A stretch of 64,000 nucleotides of DNA from Smallanthus sonchifolius (Eukaryota; Streptophyta; Magnoliopsida; Asterales; Asteraceae). The notes below the pieces were generated by a model. It was given only the letters and a program-made list of their open reading frames with translations. It was not told where the DNA came from and searched no databases. Positions 1 through 12,300 of the stretch are shown in pieces. The stretch lies in contig CM042046.1 of NCBI GenBank assembly GCA_023525975.1, positions 41,757,501 to 41,821,500 of the forward strand, read 5' to 3'. The position numbers were made by a program, and so were the translations under genes. Within the stretch, counting starts at the first letter, position 1. Every line of letters begins with the position of its first letter.

Positions 1-722
1 TTGGGCGTGCGTTTTTTTGCTATTTTTATTGGTTCTGATTATTGAATTTCACATTATATCTTTTAATATATACATTGAATCAAAGAAAGCTTCTTTTGAT
101 TATTGCATGTTTTCTTCTTTGCATCATGTTGTTTAAAGTTATGATCTTGTCAATTCAATAATTAATTTTTTTTATAAATAATAATGAGAAGATGAATGTT
201 TGAGGTGAATCAAGGGCTCTATTGAGGGGCCCCATGACACCTCTTTTTCAAAGAAGCAAAGGGTGTTAGAATTCCTTAAGGGAAAGGGCATTATAGTACA
301 AAAGTTTACTAATTTTGAAAAGCCATAAATGGATCCTCCACATAGATATAGTTCTTCAAACAGATAACATGTGTTTGTAGGCAATTTTATTCCATTTACA
401 TGAAAATGAATTAACTTAGCTTATACTGCAGTGGTTTCGTGTCAAATAGGCAGAATGAAAAAAAAATAGCTATAATTCTTTATTGCTTTATTCAAACAAA
501 TTAGATAATTGTTATAACAATAGCAGTTCTAGCTATATTTAATGTATTGATTATTTATGAAATTATGAAAATAGACCAAAAAAATATGTTTAGAGGTCCA
601 CCCGATGTGACCCAACCCGTTTTTATTTTGTTAGTTAGCTCGTATGGCACCTCAATTTAATACCATCTTATTAAATTCAAGATGGGACCAACTTAATAAG
701 CATATAACAACATGTGAAGTGG
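1..722. other. AT-rich noncoding stretch
   Basis: I see no convincing exon, RNA gene or complete element here. The sequence is AT-rich with short homopolymer runs. It may be intron or 5' flank of the DNase I-like gene whose last exons begin at 3008, but no missing upstream exon of that gene could be recognised. Confidence 0.4.
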
Positions 723-730
723 GATGGAAG

Positions 731-911
731 TAGGGGTGTAAATGAGCCGACTCGATCTCAGCATGTTTAACATATGAGAACTTGTTTATTATTTTTTATC
801 TATATTTTTATTATTTTTATATATATTTATAATCATAATCTGTATATATAACATAATATATACTATTTAGTTATTTTTATCATGATTTTTTACATATAAT
901 AATAATAACTA

Positions 912-964
<53 letters not shown>

Positions 965-1516
965 GAGGGTTCCAGAGAAAACCACAAGTTAGGCGAAAAC
1001 CGAGAAAACCACTAAAAAAACCAATTTTACCCAATAATATAATAATATTTATTTTTTGTTTTATTTTATTTTTATTTATTTATAAGAGTATCAATGTAAT
1101 ATTAAACATTTTTACCAAAAAACATTTTTACACATAGTGTTACGTATACGTAAACATAAAACAAACAAATTGTGGTTACGTATACGTAAATCAAAAAAAT
1201 TGTTTTTGGATACGTATACGTAAATAAAAAAATTGCCTGAAATGATGTGGTTTTCTCGGTTTTCGCCTAACTTTGTGGTTTTCTCTTGATCCCTCCCCTA
1301 TATATATATATATATATATATAAATATATATTTAAAATGTTAAATAAAAATGATATACGTGCGAGCCTAGTCAAACTTGATATGTGAAGCTCAACTCAAG
1401 CTTGTTTACTAAATGAGCCTCAATATAAGCTCAAGCTCGTTTAAGCTTGGCTCAATTCGCGCTTTAGTGAGCCGAACTCGAGTAGCTCACAGGTGGCTCG
1501 CTCGTTTACACCCCTA
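731..1516. mobile_element. hAT-type MITE with 8-bp TSD
   Basis: The element starts TAGGGGTGTAAATGAG and ends with the near-inverted copy CTCGTTTACACCCCTA. It is flanked by gatggaag (723-730) and gatggagg (1517-1524), a 7/8 match of the 8-bp duplication typical of hAT insertions. There is no coding capacity. The arms are rich in gagcc/ctcgag words, and the middle is occupied by a second MITE inserted into a TA repeat. Confidence 0.75.
961..1299. mobile_element. (TA)n-flanked MITE, copy 1, nested
   Basis: This 339-bp element begins AGGGGAGGGTTCC and ends in the inverted CCCTCCCCT. The terminal inverted repeats extend about 55 bp, sharing the AGAGAAAACCACAA and GGCGAAAACCGAGAAAACC blocks. It sits between (TA)n tracts at about 917-960 and 1300-1322, so the exact duplication is hidden. 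The interior repeats the word TACGTATACGTAAA three times. It is nested inside the hAT-type MITE at 731-1516. Confidence 0.8.
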
Positions 1517-1524
1517 GATGGAGG

Positions 1525-2264
1525 GTTCTTACTTCTTAGCACCGGGGGTGGGGTGGGGGTTGTTTTCTGCTGTTACCTGCAAAATTTAGACACCAATCTT
1601 TCTTTCATCAACTAACTTTTGTAATTTTCTACTGAATAATCGATATAACATAAATAACAACTTCAATATTAGTGTTGTTTTGTATCGTGTTTGGGAATAA
1701 CTGTATGTAAAAAAGGGCTCAACTACCACCAATTTTTTTTTTGGAGTGGGGGAGGGGGGGTATGCGATTGCAGATTTTACCTCTTCATTTCTACTAAAAC
1801 TATAAATATTTGAATCTGTACGTATCAAGTATTCAGTCATTTTCCATTTATGTATGAATGCCATTTATTTTCCTCACAGTGTGAAGAGTTTTAGTAATGA
1901 CAGTTTTTCTTGTGGTCCATGACTCCATGGTTTTCTTTACGTGGATGGAATTTCTTGATAGAATTAGTTACGGGTTTGGTATGATAACTCATAAATAAAG
2001 AGTCTGTAGTGTTTACACTCTTCTTGATGATACTGATTTATGTCTTTTCTGATTGCTGTATTTAACTATCTATGAAATAATAATAAAAATACTTTGGGTG
2101 GATACAAATAGCTAAATTTACGTTGATCCGGACGCATCTTTTAGGTTTTTTTTGCTTGATGTTTGATGCTTCCTATTTAAGTTTTTTAAATAAAAAAGGC
2201 CTGGTAAATGAAAGAAAGAACTAAGATTATATTATGAGATTAAAAGACTGTGATTGAATTGATC
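1525..2264. other. noncoding, no feature seen
   Basis: AT-rich sequence with a short G-rich run near 1545-1560 and another near 1745-1760. No exon, RNA gene or complete repeat could be supported. Confidence 0.4.
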
Positions 2265-2841
2265 TAGGGGTGTCATTCGGGTTGAGGTGACGGGTTGGAG
2301 GATTTCGGGTTGGTGGGTTGAATAGTTGAACCCGAACATGACCCATATATTTATTGGTGTCAAAGACGCCAATCCTGACCCGGGCACACTTGTGTCGTGT
2401 TTCGGGTCGAATCTTTATGTTCATTTGCGAATATGAGTAATACATGGTGACTTGGTAACAGTTTAAACAACCAATAAGTCTAAAAATGAGCTTTTTTTAA
2501 TTGGTTTCTTTTTAATTGTTTTCTTTTGATTTAGCGAAAGACTAGCTGCCATGAGATTACATCTGGAGTTGGCTTGTTTGGGTCAAAGTGGGTGGGTCGG
2601 GCTGGATTGGGTAATGGGTCAAACATGTAGTTTCTTTTAGTACGGATCAGGTTTTTCTGTACTAATTTAGTAAATTTAATAAATACGAATACAATAGTAA
2701 TTCAACTTTTTGTATGCGCTAAAAACATGGTTTTGGGATTTTCAACTCATCTGACATCTTTCTTATTTAGCTGAAATCCATTTTGGCCCATTGAAAATAA
2801 AACACAACCCAAATCAACCCGTTTATAAGTATGCTACCTCT
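2265..2841. mobile_element. hAT-type MITE candidate
   Basis: The stretch opens with TAGGGGTGTCATTCGGGTTG and closes with a short inverted ...ACCTCTA end. Between them are many GGGTTG/CAACCC and gggtcaaa words, the style of other hAT-type MITEs in this window (8159, 10613, 47475, 48444). No clean 8-bp duplication was found, so the limits are approximate. Confidence 0.4.
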
Positions 2842-3007
2842 AATGACATCCATATTGAAGTATGGGATTTATTTGTTTGAGTAAGAATTAAGAGTTATAG
2901 TAGGATAACATTTATATTAATACACAAATTTCTTATAGGTGTTTTGTTGAGATAGCACCAACATCAAGAAACATAATTTAATGGTTTTTTTTTTTAAATG
3001 AATGTAG

Positions 3008-4379
3008 GAATGTTTTAAAGGCCACAATTGATGTTCCCCAAACCGGAGAAGTTGATTTTCATTGTACCCTTCTTGATCATCTTGATGAGAATTGGCGAAT
3101 GAAACAAATAAATGCAATAATCGAATCTAGTGAGAGACCACACATCTTAGCCGGAGGTATCAACTCTCTTGATGAAACAGACTACTCGCCCGAAAGATGG
3201 ACTGACATTGTTAAGGTGCATAATAATCCATCCAAAACACAAACACTTTTTCTTACATATTTAAAAGTTTTAATGCATAATTTAATGTTTTGTTTATGAC
3301 CACAAAAACAATCCTATTAGAGTCTCGAGTTTGAATCCACTTCAGCTGGTTTCTGCCTTTAACCTTTTGAAGGAAGATCATTGGTGTTGGCGTCTATTTT
3401 CCTTAACCCACAAGTCGGTGGAGATAAGTGACTTAATCCACAAGTTTGGTGGTATTAGAGTTGAGTTATAACAAGTCGGTTATATCCTATAATCTAGAAT
3501 TAAGCTTCCTATTCGAGTAGGTTTAGGTTGTTTTATTTTAATATTAAATATGCAATTAGTGACATAGTCTAACGAGTATAAGTTAGCTATATAAACAGGG
3601 TTTAACATTGTAATCAAGTTTTAGAGAGAGATTTCTTGATATTAATAAACTTGTTTGGGAGTTAGCTAATAACGTGTGTTTTACCGATTCTAGACTTGAA
3701 TTGGTTAGCAGGGTATTGACGACTCCCATGAGTTTCCAGTCATAGGTCAAAACGGTTATAAAAAAACAATAATAGTAGACTTGGAGCAACTTTCAACCCG
3801 TTTGACCCATTCTTGTTTTAAGCTTTCCAATTTGACCTGTTTGAGATCAAACACAAGTTCATATCAACCTGTTCGTGTTCTTTCAGTACTATGAAGAAAT
3901 GGGAAAACCGACACCAAAAGTTGAAGTGATGAAGTACTTAAAGGACAAACAGTACACCGATGCTAAGGACTCTGCTGGCGAATGTGAATCTGTAGTGATT
4001 ATTGCTAAAGGCCAAAGTATGAATTTTTAATCTCTCTCTCCTAAAGATTATGATTCTTGTTTCTTTTGCAAATCTTAAAAATAACAACTTTAATGATTTA
4101 AACGCAGACGTGCAGGGTACTTGCAAATATGGCACTAGGGTAGATTACATATTGGTGTCCCCTGATTCTCCCTACAAATTTGTTCCCGGTTCCTATACGG
4201 TTTTGTCATCAAAAGGTACTTCTGACCATCATATAGTCAAAGTTGATGTAACGAAGGTTGACGAATCTGGTCAACAACAGTATGTTAGGAGGCATAGACA
4301 TCCTAAACAAAAAGTTGTGAAGATTATGAATTCTAATTCATCAAAAGGGGTATGGAAACTGCAAACTTTAGACAGATAG
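3008..4379 (+). CDS. DNase I-like (endonuclease/exonuclease/phosphatase) family protein, last three exons
   Basis: Three exons join in frame: 3008-3215, 3887-4016 and 4108-4379 (stop TAG). All have AG acceptors and GT donors. The encoded segment runs from a NVLKATIDVP strand through HCTLLDHLDENWR, GGINSLDETDYSPERW, GTRVDYILVSPDSPY and SKGTSDHHIVKVDV. These match the C-terminal half of plant DNase I-like superfamily proteins, in which the DYIL and SDHH motifs contribute to the metal-dependent phosphoesterase site. In many plant homologues the equivalent of GGINSLD is GALNSLD, so the substitution looks tolerated. The first exon starts with the last base of a split codon, so 5' exons must exist to the left. 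I did not recognise them in 1-3007. A basic tail (RRHRHPKQK) ends the protein. The substrate is not predictable from sequence. Confidence 0.85.
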
Positions 4380-4684
4380 TTAAGTTTATATATAAATATA
4401 TTTATACGTATATCGCGTGTAATTTTGTTTTGGTTGGAATGAGGTTTGTGTTTGTTTAAGGGTGAGGAAGCTGGAAATGATCTTAACCATGTAAAGATTT
4501 ATGTGTTTGTGCAGTTTATTGTAAGTATTGAGGGTTTCTTTAGTTTTTGTATGTTAAAGAAAATATGGAGGTTTCTTGAATACATTTGCCTTGTGGAGTG
4601 GATTTTATTTGTCATGTGACGTTTGCAAATGGCGTTTTTGTCATTTTATCATTGTTTTTAGTCATTTAATCTTAAGATTAAACA
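4380..4684 (+). other. 3' flank and probable 3' UTR of the DNase I-like gene
   Basis: AT-rich sequence directly after the stop codon, including TATAAATATA and GTATGTTAAAGAAAATATGG words. No further exon is seen. A transcript end probably lies here, but no clear polyadenylation signal decides it. Confidence 0.35.
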
Positions 4685-5004
4685 TGGTTTTAAAAGGGGT
4701 CTGAGGCGGGTGAGGCGTTCAAGAAACGCAGCAAGGGCTAGAGAAGACGTCTCATGTACTTCTAGGTCAAAATTGATTCAAGATTAGGGTATATAGGAGG
4801 CTTATATGTAAAAACAACCGAAGGGAATTATGAAAGGTTTACTTGATAAAAAGGTTATTATGTAAAACATATTAGAGCGGCACGACTTCTAGTTGTAAAC
4901 AAAGCTTATTTTGTTGTACATTGAGCAACGCCTCGAATATGTGATATGTGCGCCTCGCGCCTCGGATTCTAGGACCTAAACGCCTTGCATATGTAGTGGT
5001 TTAA
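4685..5004. repeat. GAGGCG-type repeat element, copy 1
   Basis: The element begins GGTTTTAAAAGGGG followed by GAGGCGGGTGAGGCG, and ends CGCCTTGCATATG...GGTTTAAC. The same layout (GTTTAAAA end, GAGGCG/CGCCTC arms, CGCCTT...TTTAAAC end) recurs at 43845-44374 inside a Miro intron. It is noncoding and probably a non-autonomous DNA transposon. No clean TSD was seen. Confidence 0.5.
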
Positions 5005-5454
5005 CTAAAAATTGAAAAAAGTGACTGTCACGCCACTGTCACATCGGCAGTGGGCTCTCACTAACTAAACTCTCAAAAGTGTGTAATGGTTTAACTAAAA
5101 ACACAACTGTTTAAAAAAAATTATAAAAAAATATGGGTAAATGGTTTGATTGGTTGATTGTGAGTAGGCCCCACACCCTAAGCGCTTCACACCCGTTAAA
5201 CTCATGGTGCCCCCGCCCATAACACCCCCCTAACGCCACCACTGTAATGGTATTTGGCGCCCCACTAATCTGACATGGGTTCGAGCGCCGGCCCAGTACA
5301 CAGTCTTATATAACTAAGGAGTTTACATAATTAATAGTTATTTGAGTTACGCGGGATACAATCATACAAGTGACCAGCCAAATTGTTATAGAGATATGAA
5401 TGCATGGAATGATAAGAATGAAACGGGGTAATTAGTGTACTTGGCTATATGAGC

Positions 5455-5565
5455 TTGTATAAATAGGTATTGGGTGTATTGGTTTGATCACAACACTTCT
5501 CTAGCTCTCTAAAACACATAAACACTTAAAAAACGCTCAAAAACTCTCAAGTATCAAACACTCAC
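5455..5565 (+). promoter_or_regulatory. core promoter and 5' leader of a hAT transposase remnant
   Basis: A TATAAATAGG box at about 5458 is followed by a GTATTGGTTTGATCACA block and a leader with repeated AAACGCTCAAAAACTCTCAA words. The same arrangement occurs upstream of the hAT transposase ATG at 39094 on the minus strand (TATAAATAGG, GTATTGGTTCAACCACA, AAACGCT, CTCAAAAACGCTC). This marks both as one transposase family. Confidence 0.6.
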
Positions 5566-5846
5566 ATGGAAAGTGAAGCAAACGTAATGATGATCCTGGC
5601 AACAAAGAGAAACCCCGATATTTTTTCAAAATTCGATTTATGTTTAACGTCATATATTACTGAAATGGCTTGATGCAAGAATTGTCACATGTTTCTCAAA
5701 CCCCGCCCAACTCCACTTTGAGTGCTCATTTGGGGAACATTGCAAGACGGTGAAAACCAACCCTGCTCATGATCAACCACAAGCGTCAACCGAAACCCCC
5801 AGAGCCACCGAATAAACACTAAACGAAGACGACGAAGATGATGATT
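5566..5846 (+). pseudogene. degenerate hAT transposase N-terminus (BED zinc finger)
   Basis: From ATG 5566 the frame reads a short MESEAN... start and then IFSKFDLC, which matches VWQHFDLC near the start of the hAT protein at 38297-39094. After a stop and frame shifts, fragments CKNCHMFLK and LSAHLG still show the BED-finger pattern (C-x2-C...H). The transposase body is missing. An end-like ...GCACACCTCTA at about 6190-6200 suggests this is an internally deleted, non-autonomous hAT copy. No product is expected. Confidence 0.6.
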
Positions 5847-6203
5847 ATATATAAAAAATTAAATGTATTCTCTCTTTTTTTAACTATATTTTGTTTTGTT
5901 AATTATAAAAATTTAAAAATAAATAAAAATAAATTATTGAGTTTATTTTATATATTTAGTGTTTTTTCAGTTTTTTCTTTTGATTTTTTTTATTATTTAA
6001 CAAAAGGTTATTTTATTTGTTTGCAGTTAACTGGTCCATATTAACCTAACTGGTTTAATAGGTTATGTTTCTCGACTCCCTAAATTGGTAACTAACCGTA
6101 ACCAGGTTATTGAAATAACCGGTCGTGACCACATTGACCAACAATCAGTTCAGTTATTAACCGATAGCCCAGAAACGGGTTAACTGATATGCACACCTCT
6201 ACC

Positions 6204-6420
6204 TTCTTCATAGGAGACATGGGTTCGAAACCAGGTTTCATCTCTTTCACCCCACTTTTATGTTTTTTTTTTCATAATACTCTCCTGTGCCACTACACAC
6301 ATGACACATATGTCCAAACGAATATTTAAGCCCAAAACCCCCCACATAATACTCTCCTGGGGCCTAGGCTGCCACACATAACCAAAAGAATATTTAAGCC
6401 CAACATTTTGTTATATAAGC
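6204..6420. repeat. imperfect tandem duplication of about 70 bp
   Basis: The words CATAATACTCTCCTG, GCCACxACAC and GAATATTTAAGCCCAA occur twice in the same order, at about 6272-6340 and 6345-6405. The second copy is shorter. The sequence is noncoding. Confidence 0.55.
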
Positions 6421-7765
6421 ACACTTTTTTTTTAAATCATATTTTATATAAATACATAGATTATTGTAATTGTGTAATTTTTAAGTTAGTCTCATTTTGT
6501 AACAACTAAATATTCAAACGCAATCGATAATTAGATGATTATTAAATTAGGCAAGATTAAAAATTGGAGAATAACTAATTATCGAACATAATAAATAGGA
6601 TGTATAATTCTTTAAAGTGCCATTTTTAAAATTTCAATTGAATAAAATAAATTTTTATATTTTAATTTCTTTTTAGCGTTGCTTTGAATTTTTTTTACGT
6701 TGTTACACGAACGTTTGTGCCTACACCTACGTTTAAACTTCTTTTTTTTTTGCGGTTTTACACGAACGTTTGCGTTCACATTTAAGTTCTTTTTTTAAAT
6801 CAGTCAATCGTCGCCCTTGGTTTTTATCTTAGAAGTTAAAGGTTTAGTTAAAAAAAATGTTTTCTTTTTCTTCGGTATCGATTTGCCATAGCCGCAACGT
6901 GCTTTGCACATGCATTATCCCCGACGCAACTCGTGGAAACCACCCATCTAGTTTAAATAAATTTGGTCCTTTTAACAAAACACTTTTTTATATTGTTAAT
7001 TCTTTTATTATTTAACTAAATAATTTTGAAAATGCTAAATTTAATAAATAGTTATAATTCTTGAACATTTTTAAATTCCGAATTACCGCGACGTGATTAT
7101 TTTTATTTACATTTTGATATAAATTTTCTTTTAAACCGAGTTGGCTCAAATATAATATATTTCTAACTTTTTTTTAAGATTCGATTTCTCATTCCTTAAC
7201 GCTTATTTTCACAGCGGCGTAATGCTTTCTTAAATTTCGAATATACCATTTTTTATCTACTCTCTGATATAAATTTTATTTAAAACAAGAAATTTGAGTT
7301 AATTTCTAACAGATGTGCATCAAAATGTGATTTTCCATAGTGGTTCATTTAAATACTTCGTATATGCTTGCTGTTGTTGTGGCCTTCAAGTATTGTTTTT
7401 AGCGGCTACATTTGTGTAGCTACCCATAAATTATAACATAAAGTTGAATGATACAAGGATTCAAAACACATAACAACAAATGAAAATTACAGTGTTTATA
7501 AACTAAGCATAAATGCTAGAAAACAAACCAAGTAAAATACAATGTATGAAGACACCACTTGAACGATGCTCTATTTCTTGCTATACCATGCAATCTTCAC
7601 ATTCTGGAACCGTAAATTTATAAGATTTACTTACAATGACAAAGTAACTTTATACTTAGTTAACTTAAGGTGTTCATAAACAGTTAAAACCTGCTTAAAC
7701 CACTAGAAACCGAAACACAAAATTTATACGGTTTGGTTTTAGCGGGTTGGCCGTTCAACTTTCGA
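6421..7765. other. AT-rich noncoding, possible Helitron 3' end
   Basis: A GC-richer block, CCGCAACGTGCTTTGCAC to CATCTAGT at about 6893-6956, has the look of a Helitron 3' terminus (CTAG followed by T), but no matching 5' TC end was found. Around 7085-7300, words such as GCGACGTGATTATTTTTATTT and GATATAAATTTT resemble the 178-bp tandem repeat at 16508. No gene is seen. Confidence 0.35.
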
Positions 7766-8690
7766 CTAGAGGTGCACCATCCGGGTTTTCCCCCCAAACT
7801 GGTTCGGTTTGGGTAAAAAATAAGTTAAAACCGGTTTGTGGTCAAACTGGTTCGGGTTGGAACCGATTCTTAGAGGCTTTGACCGTTTTGAAACCGGTTC
7901 TTAATAGGTTCTGTTTGGGTTGAACAGGGTTCAAACTTCAAACCGGTTTCACAGTATAGGTTTACAAATCAATTCAACCCTACGGATCAGGTCGGTTCCA
8001 AACCGGTTCTTTTGAGCCACGAAAGTGACGGTTTCAGATTTGGAGTGGGCCAAACCAGCCGTTGAGCTTTTTTATATATTTATTTTTGAAACATGTAGTT
8101 ATGAATATGTATTATATTCATGAACAAACTTTATTATTTTAAAATTTTGAATACAAACTAGGGGTGTCAATCGTATCGGGTTGGCGGGTTAACGGGTTTC
8201 GGGTTGACGGGTTGAATTCTTCAACCCTAACCCAACCCATATACTTATTTGTGTCAAAAATTTCAACCCTAACCTGAATACATTAAATTCGGGTCAACCC
8301 GAACCTCACCTGTTTAACCCATTTATCTAAATTAAAATCATGAACTACTAAATTCAAAATCTAATTCATTTAAGATAAAACGAAAAATAATTGAATAATC
8401 ATCTATTGAAAGGAAAAAAGAAAAGTTTTGGTTTAAATCAATTTCTTTTGCGGTAAACACCAAATACAAAAGTAATTGAACAAACGTTTCTAGAAAGGGA
8501 AATATATATATAAAAAAATTGAAACCTAAACGGGTCATCGGGTCAACCTGTTTTTTAAACAGGTCAACCCGGACCTGACCTGTTTTCTAAATAGGTCAAC
8601 CCAGACCCGACCCTTTTTTTTAAACGGGTTGTACTCTCCAACCCAAAACCTGTTTTTTTCATGTTGGGTTGGTGTCGGGTTCGGGTTTGT
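7766..8690. mobile_element. two hAT-type MITE-like repeats in tandem
   Basis: One repeat starts TAGAGGTGCACCATCCGGG at about 7766 and is rich in AACCGGTT words. A second starts CTAGGGGTGTCAATCG at about 8159 and is rich in GGGTTGACGGG and GGTCAACCCG words, to about 8690. Both starts match hAT-type termini seen elsewhere here. Right ends and TSDs could not be fixed. The ORFs in this stretch are composition artefacts. Confidence 0.4.
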
Positions 8691-9363
8691 GTATTGATTT
8701 GGAAATAAAAATTAAAAAAAAAATCAGTTCAAATCGTCAAACCGCTAAAACCGACCAGTCCGATCCGGCCCACTCACCTAACCCGGCCAGTTTGGTTTGT
8801 CGTTTCTCGGAACCATGGTTAACAATTCGGCATATGAGCAATGGGAGGCAAGCATAGCAGTTGCCATCACCACAACCTTTTAACGTGTCAAAAAATATAG
8901 TACAAAGTCGTATATTTAGAAACGCGGCTTTCTAAACCAAAACTGTAATGAACTTGTAAATTCTAAACATGGTAGTTTAGACACGTTTACTTATGAATGA
9001 GTTGATCTAGGTGCTATTTTATCTATTCTACTATAACTGAAAGGGAGCGGGTCAAATGAGACGGGCCAAACTGCTTGAAAGCCTTCCAAAGTCTACTTTT
9101 TATGCGTGCAACCTCCTAAATCATTTTACTCAAAGATTTATATTATAATTGTACTAATATTGTTTTTTCAATCACAATTAACACATTTATTGTTTATAGA
9201 CACCGACAAAAAAGTGTTAGCAGGACAACCCAGCCTGGCTCATTTTGACTATAAATTCGAACTCTAATTCATAGATTTTTAAGCCTGCTACTGTATGTAT
9301 ATGTATATGTATAGTCATATGTGAGACGGTGGGAGAGATACCATGGTGATAAATTCTGGTAGA
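8691..9363. other. 3' flank of the sugar transporter gene
   Basis: Noncoding sequence between the repeat cluster and the transporter stop codon at 9364. It includes a degraded MITE-like segment (gggtcaaatgagacgggcc at about 9050; caacccagcctggctca near 9227) and a short TATGTATATG run at about 9293-9310. The transporter 3' UTR probably lies within 9000-9363. Confidence 0.4.
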
Positions 9364-12300
9364 TCAAGTATTAATGGCAGCTTGTATCTGCTCCAGCGTT
9401 CTTCCTTTTGTTTCAGGAACCATAACGATAATAAACAGAATGCCAGCTAGGTTTATAGCTGCATTTACAAGGAAAGTGCCTGAAAAGCATACATAAGACG
9501 TCGTTAATCCGATAAATGTTAAGAATACTGGAAATCATTCAATATTTATGAAATTGAAAAACTCACCGTAAGAACTCCAGCTTAAGAGAAAATTGAAAGT
9601 GAAAGATACAGCCCATGCACCAAACCAGTTTGTAAGTGTTGCTAGGCTTCCAGCAGCACCCTTGATGTTAATAGGGAATATCTAGGATACAGGATATTCC
9701 TCCAATTAGAGAGTGAAGTTTTTAAACTATTAATGAGAAAACAGGCCAATTTCGGTTATATTTTATTGTTGAGGTGTCAAATGGGTAAAACTAAAACATT
9801 AAGCTAAAAAGAAAGCGGGTCGAATGGTTTAGAAGTTGCCCAAACATAATCAAATGTTTACAACTTCTTAATTTTTTTTATTTGTTATAATTGGTTTGAT
9901 TTTTTAATAATAATAATATCTGTTACCATTAGTCAATTTATTAATTATTTATAAATTATAAAAAAGACAAAGAGGTGTTGGAATATTCCTCCAATTAAAA
10001 AAAATTACGTGAAAATTGGGTTGATGTGGGTAATATTTATTATTGAGTGGTCAAGTTAGTATAATTAAATAATTAACCCAAAAAGGAAACAGTTTAAATG
10101 TTGCCCAAAGCAAGTGTTTCATTGAAGAAAATGGATAGTTATCTAAATATAACTTTTGTAATCATAGTTAATATATAAATTATTTATAAAAAGACCAAAA
10201 AGGTGGTGTTGCCTAAATCCAGCTCGACCCTTTTTAACCATTCTAAATATGTATTCATTACGACCCGAACCCATTTGACCGTCATTCTACAATCTGATGG
10301 GTACCTAAATGAGAAAATAGTATTGATGTTAAAGTAAGTACCTCGGACATTATAATCCATGGAACTGCTCCCATTCCTGCTGAGAATGAAGCTATATACA
10401 ACTGCATTCAGGAAACAATTAAATGATTTGTATATTATAGCTCGGTTTTGTAAATGGTGTATAACTACCAGAATGCCAGTTACAGCTAGCGCAGGTGCTG
10501 CCTCTAGTCCTATTTCGTAAGTCTGGTGCACAAAAGGAGTGTTAGATAACAAATATTTCAAGTGCTCAAAGCCAATAATTAATGCAAAATACCAATCAAG
10601 AATACCTCAAACTAGATGTGGCAAAATGCCAAGATTGGCAGTTCGGGAGGGTTTGGTGACGGGTCAAAACAGGTAATTTTGTATAGTTTGAAATGGGCCA
10701 TGTCAGGTTGGGTTGAACCAAAACACTTTTTGTCCAAAAACATGTTCAACTTTGTTTTTTTTTAATATTTGGGTGTCAAACAGGATAACAAAAACTATAT
10801 CATTTCAATAATAATCATAATTTGTGAATAAAATTATTTTGGAGGTTTTATGCGTTAACAATACATTGGCGACTTTCAACCCGTTTCCTTTTGAGCTAAA
10901 TTTGTTTTGATTTTACTTGTTTTGCAAGATAGAGATAAAACATTACCCGAATCGACCAATTCACAAGTAAATGGGTTGAACTTGCCACCCTCTAGACTCT
11001 AACCATTAGTAATCAACACAAACTACTAGTAGCATTATTATTAGTTCACAAGATTTATCTTTTGTCATGGAGAATCCGGATAAATGTTAGGGCTTTCTAG
11101 GGGAGCTTATAGATTTAGTATTAGCTGGGATTTCGTATTTTGGCATGTACTTCGCTTACTTTAGTCGTAGGTCAGTGTTAGCTACTTTCTAGGTTTGCCT
11201 TTAGTCTTAGGTGTGCCTTTAGTTTTATGTGTGCTTTTAGTCTAAGGTGTCCCTTTAGTTTTAGGGTTTTTTTATGCCTTCCTGTTCTTTTATCTTTTGC
11301 TGCTAATTTTTTTGTTAAAATACATGTTTTTCCTTGTAAGTTTCTATATTCTCTTAGAAAAAAGGGAAAAGGAGATTTTTCTGAGTCAGGGTCTCTCTAG
11401 GAGTAGCCTCTTTATCACATGGGATAGTAATAAGGTTTGCCCTCATCTCACCCTCCCCAGACCCTACTGTTGGAATGGGATTTTCGATGGGTATGATTGT
11501 TTGTTTATCTTTTGTCATCACCAGAGGGAGTTTTGGATATGTATAGTCATTGTCAATTAGTCGAACATTCCCTTAAACTATGTGTTAAGTAAAATGTTAT
11601 GTTTGTTTTGGGACGGAGGGATTGGAAATGTAAAGGTTACATGTGTTAAGATTACCTTCAAGTAGAATGAAATTGCTGCTAGTAAACAACCGATAACTAA
11701 TCCAGCGCCTGAAACCTTGAAAATGAACTTGTATTTAAAAAGAAGCTTCAGAATCAAGGAAAAACCACAAAAAGATTATAATGGATTGTTGCCTTGTTGG
11801 CATGAACACTAAACTTTACCAGTAACAGTGGCTTTCTACCAGCTTTGTCTACGAAGAGTGCATTTAAGGCAGTAATGATGACCTGCAAAAAATAAAAAGG
11901 ATAAATAAACACTTCATAACAAGTAATTAGATAAGAGGGCTCTAGACTAAAAAATCTTTTAATGGAACTTTCATATCACCTGAAGAATCGCATAGATTAT
12001 TGTTCCAACATCAGCAGGAAATCCTGAATGGTTATACATCAATGTTAATGAACATGTTCCATAGTAATTGTGATAATTCAACATTTTCTTATGAATGGGA
12101 TTATTTGGGTTATAGTTTGTCCCTAACATGAATAAGTCACGTCAGATATATTAGCTAAAAAATAAATGTGTCAAATTGGTTGAAAGTCGCCCACAGTGTA
12201 TTTTAGTTCTTAAAGCCTCTAAAATAGTCCCCTTTCAAAAATACAGATCATCAACATCGTAATAACATAGTTTTTGTAATCATAACAAACACATTAAATA

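Noticed and set aside
1..3007. Search for 5' exons of the DNase I-like gene.
   Set aside because: No stretch encodes the expected upstream family motifs with proper splice sites; they probably lie left of the window.
3590..3690. Copia-like LTR fragments in the DNase gene intron and at 35720-35870, sharing TTGTTTGGGAGTTAGC and transcript-like words.
   Set aside because: The similarity is short, no TG...CA limits, TSD or primer site were found, and CTGATACCAACC at 35908 does not match a standard primer site.
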